In this document: positions 58,727-64,000 of the stretch, in pieces
Layout of the letters: each line of letters opens with the position of its first letter
Position numbering within the stretch: position 1 is the first letter of the stretch
DNA from: Myrmaecium sp. VS I D KN 1
Taxonomy: Eukaryota; Ascomycota; Dothideomycetes; Valsariales; Valsariaceae
Assembly (NCBI GenBank): GCA_019775845.1
Contig: JADQAV010000064.1
Coordinates: 1 to 64,000 of the forward strand
Direction of reading: 5' to 3'
DNA length: 64,000 nucleotides
Translations under genes and position numbers: made by a program
The notes under the pieces: generated by a model
Databases searched by the model: none
The model's input: the letters and a program-made list of their open reading frames with translations, nothing else
Told to the model about the DNA's origin: nothing

Positions 58727-61238
58727 ATGCGACAGCAAACATGTTGCGCTTGGGTTGTGATGTTGTTTGGTGTCGCTAGCTGTGTGTCGGGGGACGTCTT
58801 GCGGCAGCCTCTGGTGACGGCAGCGCCAGAGGCATCAGCATGGGCGGAGTTGAGAGAGCGGGCAGCTGCTCCCATTGATCCGTAAGGAACTCCAAGCAAT
58901 CGGCACATATTGTATTTGAACGAGCAAGCTGACCATCTTTCAGCGCATCGTTCGTGGAAGTCCTCCTCACTGCGCTTCCTCAGTCTTTACTTCAGCTCGG
59001 AGCAACCAACCTGCCAGCAGCGTCGAAGCTCATTTGGTCCGAATTTCTGGATACCACCACACCCGAATGGTTCCAAGCATTGCCTACAGACATTCAAAGC
59101 TACCTCAGTGGACTGTATGCGCCGAAGACCACAGAGGTATGTCTGCTTCATTTGCGGTATCAATGCAATGCTGACCCCAGGTTTTCCAGCCTTCCCTGAC
59201 CACGAGAAGCTCAGCATCCGGACCGACATCTACCGCTGCTTCGGCGCGAGCCACGGTAACAGACTCAACACAAACACCCTCCAACACCGTCACCAATGCT
59301 GGAGCCACCGACTCGGCTTCTGGCTCCCTGCAATCGCATTTAGCAGCTTCGACAACCCCCAACCTCTCTTCGGCCGCAGCGGCCAGCAAATCGCGAGCAT
59401 CAGATCTGACCGCTTCGTTAATCACGTCACCGTCTTCCGCAATATCCGAACGCCCATTGTCGACTTTACCGAGCAGCACGACCGTTAAGTCCGCAACAGA
59501 AACCACTCTTTTAACGAAAACGTCCACTGGCACCATCGAGACGACTCAAACGACCATCCTCACCGTGTCGGTGAGCCTCACACAAGCTGCTGTTTCCACA
59601 ACGACCGCAAGCAACACCTCCAACGCATCTCGCAGCAGCCCCACCACGACCAGGGATCTTGCACTGGGACTAGGAATTCCGCTCGGCCTGATTGCGGTAG
59701 TTGGAATTGGAGGGTGTTTATACCTCCTCCAGCGTAGACACCGGAAGAGAAGGGAAATGGAGTTGTTAAGCAGCGACGACGACGATGGTGACGAATCTCA
59801 TCCCGCTCTTTTGCCTCGGGGTGGAGCGGGACCAAGAGGAAGCGGAAGTACTGGTATGACTGAAAGAAACACCGATCCATACTGGAGCCCCGCCCGTGGG
59901 GGGATGTTGCAGCAACAACGGCTTCCACGACTACCTGACATCGATCCGTATGACTATCCGTTTCCAGATGTGGCCCAGAACAGCGAATCTATACGGGCAA
60001 GGAATGGGCAGAAACCTGACGCCAGCACACAAATAGTCACGGAGACGCCTCTGGGTTCGCACCCTTCGTCTCCAATATCTCCTCTTTCCTTGTCACCGTC
60101 TCCGACATCCTCCTCCTCGCCGAGAACTCTCCCCACTGTAACAGCAGCAGCCGCCGCCACTGGAGCGAATGAAGTTGTTGCGGCAACAACAGCAGGTGTA
60201 GCTGCAGCAGGCCTCGCACGAAGCACCAGCAAAGGCAGAAGCAATGGAAAGACCCCGGGGACTGGCAACGGCCACGGACGGAAAAACAAGCGTAAACGCA
60301 CCTCCAGCACTTCGTTAGGCTCCATTCCCGAGGAGCGCGCATCCATGCTCGAAACCGCTCCGGCTGCGGGCGAACCGGACCTTTCCCCATCGGAGACAAC
60401 ACCACCGGCGCCCAGCACAACCGCATCACAACCGCGCCTCGACAATACCACCGCATATTCCCGCAGTGGTGGTACTGCTGCTACCACCACCCCTCAGCAA
60501 TATATACAAGACGAATCGGACAGGGATGGAGATCTCAGTCCATCGACACTCATACCTCCCCCACGCAGCCGCAACCCGGAGATGGTCCACCGACGCGGCA
60601 GCAACAGCGAGTGGTTGGTACTCGGCACGTCGCCGCCGCAACTACCCAGTCCTCAACGACACCGCCGCAGCAGCAGCGGTAGCTCAGAAGCGTGGAGCCC
60701 GACAAGCGGCGCGGCGAGTCACCAGGCTGAGATGCGATGGGAAGATGTCCCGCTGTGGTCATCGGCGGTGGGGGGACGACATCCGCAGTCGTCGCAGCAG
60801 CAAGGGAGGAGGGGTAGCGGCAGCAGCAGTATGGCTTCTCCAACAGCCTCCGCCTTCGCTCCGGCCGGGACCCTGTACTCCCCCAACCCCTCCTCCCCAC
60901 CGCCTAGAAGGAACGTGCACCCGGCCGGCAGCGAGAGGGCTCCCCAGCCCCGGAGTCCGGCGCCTGAGGGCGGGATAATGGATCTCGATCTCAGCCCTCT
61001 GGAGTTGGGCTTCGGGAGCACCGGCGACGATGCGTATGCGGCTGCTTTGCGGGCGGGTGGGTTACGTGATTCATCGTCGTCGACTGCGATGAGGAGAGGG
61101 AGTTGGAGGGGTGGTGCTGCTGGTGCTGGGTTTGCGCAGGAGGGTGTGAGGCCGGATGGGTGGTATCGTGGTCCGCCTCCTGGACTGCGGATGGAGGTGG
61201 GGAGGGGGAAGGGGAGGACTGGGGGGTGGGAGGGGTAA
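58727..61238 (+). CDS. Single-pass surface protein, sensor-like (Ser/Thr-rich stalk)
   Basis: Three exons (58727-58881, 58944-59136, 59181-61238) give 801 aa. Introns of 62 and 44 bp have GTAAGG/CAG with CTGAC and GTATGT/CAG with GCTGAC. The start MRQQTCCAWVVMLFGVASCV is a good signal peptide. A short conserved-looking ectodomain follows (about 50-115), with FVEVLLTALPQSLLQLGATN and PEWFQALPTDIQSYLSGLY, a pattern I associate with fungal surface proteins. A Ser/Thr-rich stalk runs to about 275. The transmembrane helix ALGLGIPLGLIAVVGIGGCL (about 276-299) is followed by a basic stop-transfer RRHRKRRE. The cytosolic tail of about 500 residues is Ser/Pro/Gly-rich and disordered. The layout resembles Mid2/Wsc wall-stress sensors or other type I surface proteins; no WSC domain is seen. 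Acceptor use 9 nt further downstream would also keep frame. Confidence 0.8.
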
Positions 61239-62901
61239 TGGATTTCTTTACGATAATGATGAATACTGCGTTTCATGACCTTGATGATTATTGGATTTTG
61301 GTATGATGAGTTGTGGGTAGTGGTTAGTATTGTACATACATGCGGGTTGCGTGGTGGTATTGGGTGGAATGAGTCGACCTTCTGGCTATATTTTTTCTTC
61401 TATCTCTCCTTTACTCCTGCAGTACCCTTTCCGTATCTAGATATATATACCTCATCCTAATATTCATATCTTTATATATACAGATATATCCATTTTCATC
61501 TTCATCCTGTTCTTGTCCTTCTCTCTTTGTTCCGCCTGGTGCTTTTCCCTCTCCAGGTCTCGCAAATTACCTGGTTCACGTTATTCGAGGAGGCTAGTAG
61601 TGGTGCCAGTTTCTCTCCCCTCCTCCATCCCTTCTATCTGTTCGTTAGTGCAACGGATGTGCTCGTCGAACCGGGTTGCGTGGGCCTACGGACCGGGAGT
61701 AGTAGGAGTCAGTAGGCCGCTGTCACCTTACCTACCTTAACGTTAACGTTAAAACAACAAAAAGGCTAAATAGCGGTGGTAAGCGAGTCATGCTGCCCCG
61801 AGGCGCAGTGGACTTCGATGTCTACAGTAGCACTGCTGTCTTTGTTTTTGTTGATTCCCATCTCGCGTGCTCTCGTTGCGGTCCAAGGGAGTCTGGGACG
61901 GTGCTCGTCAACACGGGCATGCAGTTCCATGCGAGGGTCCGGAATGGGATGCGATCATCTCCAGGATCGTCGCTCTTGATACAAATGCGCACCGCACCTC
62001 GTCAACCCCCCCACCGACCACCGACCACCCCACGCAGAACAGCGACGCCGACGGTAATCAACGTCTACGACAGCCTATCTTCCTCCTCTCCGTGCCCACA
62101 GAGCGCTCGTTCTAGGGATGAATGATAAGAGAAGGAGGAGGCAAACGCAGAACAACAAGAAAAGATCATGTCGAGTTCAACCTCGGGGAAAGCATGGAGA
62201 ATATCCAGGCTCCACTATTTTTTCCTCTGAAATCCCCAACCCCCCGGTCAGGCCTCTTTCCTCTCTCTGGTCCGTGTGTGGTCGGAGAACAAGCAAGATG
62301 GAGAATCAGGGGGAAGACGATCGCGACCGTGCTTTTTGTTTTGGTCACGGCGAATGATGAGTGAAGAGGAGGAGGTCCTGGAGGTGGAGAGGGTTGCAGA
62401 GGCAAGGAGAGATTTTCATTATTCACACTCTCCGTCCTTTTTTCTCTATCCTTTTTTCCCTCTCTGCTTTGTGGATGCCTTCGAACTTCTCCCCTCGGCC
62501 CACCTCCCTCCCTCTCTTAGCTATTACGGAGAAGCATAATATCTCACGTCGAAATTGGACCTCCGCAACCCCGGTCACACACCCACCCACCAACGGTGAG
62601 GGTTAAAAAATAAGCTTCTTCTCCTCTTTGCTTTTATGCAGCGTTACTCCTGACGTCCCTCGACGACGACTGCGACCAATACGTCCGCTGTAGGGAAAGA
62701 AGGAGGAAAAGGAAGAACGAAAGTCAGGGCGAAAAGGGGAGAAAAAGGAGGATAGGATACCAGGAAACGCTCATTCACCCGTCCGATCTACGCTCGACAT
62801 ATACAACGCACGCGGCGCTCCTGACAATCGCACGCAACACACCCGGCTTTCTCTCACAGCAAGCCCTCCCGAGGGGTGACCTACCTACCTATCCAGCAAC
62901 C
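61239..62901. other. Intergenic before the DUF3405 gene
   Basis: This 1.66 kb spacer holds the 3' end of the sensor-like gene and the promoter of the next gene. TATATA-type AT-rich sequence near 61438-61490 probably belongs to the terminator region. Short frames at 61790-62540 have no motif support. Confidence 0.5.
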
Positions 62902-64000
62902 ATGCGTTCCTTCTTCCGCAACTCCTCGCCATTCTACGAAAAACTTCCCACCACCAGCACCCTCACCCCGGGGACATCCACACCACCAACCTCCAACTCC
63001 CCTCGAAGCCGCAGCCCCAACCCCACCTCTAACCTTCGCCGCATCCCCCTCCCCTTCCCCCGCCGACTCTCCCGCCTCGCGACCCTGCTCCTGACCTCCC
63101 TCCTCCTCAGCGCCCTCCTCGTCACCACCTACCGTACCCACCACCTCCTCCTCCTCAACCGCGAGCCGACCCGCGCCCGCGCCCGGGACCCGTACCCCTG
63201 GGAATCCTTCCCCCCGCTCACGGGCTACTACAGCGGGCTGCGCAACCTGGTGCCGGGGGCGGAGTACCTGAGCGAGCAGGGCTGGCGTGGTGCCGCTGGC
63301 GGGCCACCGTCGACGCCGGGCCCGGACCTGGGTCGGGTGCCGCCGCTCGCGCCCGTGAAGCCGGACCCGTATCCCCTGCTGGATGATCGGAGGCGATGCT
63401 TTCTTGATGGGGAGAAGGGCCGCGTGCCGGCGCCGGAGGGGGTGTGGGCGTACCCCGGCCTGCCGCGGAATATGACGGCGCCGGGGCATGGGGGGTATGA
63501 GGTTGTTGGGTTAGAGAGCGGTGGGGATGGTGATGGTGATGGGGCACTGCGGTGCTGGGAGCGCTGGGGACGGTGGGGCGCGTATGGGTATGGGTATCCG
63601 CCGGCGGAAGGCGGGTTGGGCTTGGGGAATTGGAGTGAGCGTGTGGGTGTGGAGGAGCTGATGCGGTTGCGGGAGCGGGATGGGGAGCACAGGGTGGATT
63701 GGCGGGGGGTGGATTGGGGGGTTGCGCAGAGGGATTGTGTCGCGAGGAACCGGGAACGGTTTGGGGAGGTGGGGGGACGGAAGAGGACGGCGTATGTGCT
63801 GAGGACGTACACGGGGTATCGGTATGAGACGCATCAGCTGCTGCACCTGCGCGCCATGGTGAACGAGCTGGCCCTCCTGTCCGGCGGAGAGTACGACGTG
63901 CATCTCCTGGTGGAGGTGAAGGACCGGAGCCTGCCCATCTTCGAGGACGAGCAGGTCTACCGCCGGGTGGTGGAGGAGAGCGTGCCGCGCGAGTTCCGCG
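62902..64000 (+). CDS. DUF3405 type II membrane protein (5' part, runs off window)
   Basis: The frame is open from ATG 62902 to the window end (366 codons so far). It begins MRSFFRNSSPFYEKLPTTST, a Ser/Pro-rich cytosolic start of about 55 residues. A signal-anchor helix follows (LATLLLTSLLLSALLVTTY, about 57-75). The luminal part is Gly-rich up to about residue 290, then the conserved block RTAYVLRTYTGYRYETHQL, ELALLSGGEYDVHLLVEVKD and VPREFR, which I recognise as the start of the fungal DUF3405 domain. The family is thought to act in the secretory pathway; the biochemical role is unknown. The Gly-rich insert before the domain coincides with the strongly G-rich sense strand (63360-63840). The gene continues beyond the window, so the C-terminus is unseen. 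Confidence 0.85.
   Translation, partial: MRSFFRNSSPFYEKLPTTSTLTPGTSTPPTSNSPRSRSPNPTSNLRRIPLPFPRRLSRLATLLLTSLLLSALLVTTYRTHHLLLLNREPTRARARDPYPWESFPPLTGYYSGLRNLVPGAEYLSEQGWRGAAGGPPSTPGPDLGRVPPLAPVKPDPYPLLDDRRRCFLDGEKGRVPAPEGVWAYPGLPRNMTAPGHGGYEVVGLESGGDGDGDGALRCWERWGRWGAYGYGYPPAEGGLGLGNWSERVGVEELMRLRERDGEHRVDWRGVDWGVAQRDCVARNRERFGEVGGRKRTAYVLRTYTGYRYETHQLLHLRAMVNELALLSGGEYDVHLLVEVKDRSLPIFEDEQVYRRVVEESVPREFR

Noticed and set aside
1-64000. tRNA, rRNA, CRISPR and biosynthetic gene cluster
   Set aside because: Scanning by eye for T-loop and box-like signals, rRNA blocks and spaced direct repeats found none. The Zn2Cys6 gene has no polyketide, peptide synthetase or tailoring enzyme genes beside it. 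A covariance-model scan would be decisive for tRNA.

Overview
This is a window of nuclear DNA from a filamentous ascomycete (Pezizomycotina). The evidence is fourteen spliced or single-exon fungal genes with short introns of 52-172 bp. These have GTATGT/GTAAGT/GTGAGT donors and CTAAC/CTGAC branch sites. There is also a cytosine-depleted AT-rich island that looks like a RIP-mutated DNA transposon, plus families typical of moulds: an Srk1/RCK-type kinase, a Zn2Cys6 activator with its fungal regulatory domain, a cytochrome b561 protein with a long tail, and a DUF3405 protein. I cannot fix the class from sequence alone; Dothideomycetes or Eurotiomycetes are both possible.

Layout. 1-4314 has no convincing gene and contains a poly-G/NN/poly-C assembly join. 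4315-16163 holds four genes, all on the minus strand: a DUF1295 membrane reductase-like protein, a kinesin-8, the FACT subunit Pob3, and an Srk1/RCK-like kinase. After a 3.5 kb spacer come a SET-domain protein (+) and a convergent, very large secreted Ser/Thr-rich repeat protein (-, 21478-26054). Cytosolic phenylalanyl-tRNA synthetase alpha (+, 27716-29382) is followed by a 125-residue protein built of a four-fold repeated motif (+) and a small protein with a ubiquitin-like start and acidic tail (-). A Zn2Cys6 transcription factor lies at 35120-37189 (+). At 39866-43359 is a 3.5 kb RIP-degraded element with 18 bp perfect terminal inverted repeats and a TA target duplication. To its right are an F-box protein (+), a 655-residue protein of unknown function (+), a cytochrome b561 membrane protein (-), a single-pass sensor-like surface protein (+), and the 5' part of a DUF3405 type II membrane protein (+) that runs off the window.

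The genes do not form an operon or an obvious biosynthetic cluster. Most are core housekeeping functions (chromatin, translation, microtubules, stress kinase) mixed with cell-surface proteins. The items most worth a second look are proteins with unfamiliar internal repeats: the DQG repeats and 150 bp tandem repeats of the secreted giant, the AEQDR-ASH repeats before the DUF1295 domain, and the four-fold I-x-P-L repeat of the 125-residue protein. Also notable are the glycine-rich amphipathic repeats in the b561 tail and a recurring switch from C-rich to G-rich sense strand inside several genes. No RNA genes, CRISPR arrays or plasmid features were found. Exon boundaries were derived by hand from splice signals and protein continuity, and every multi-exon model given keeps an open frame.
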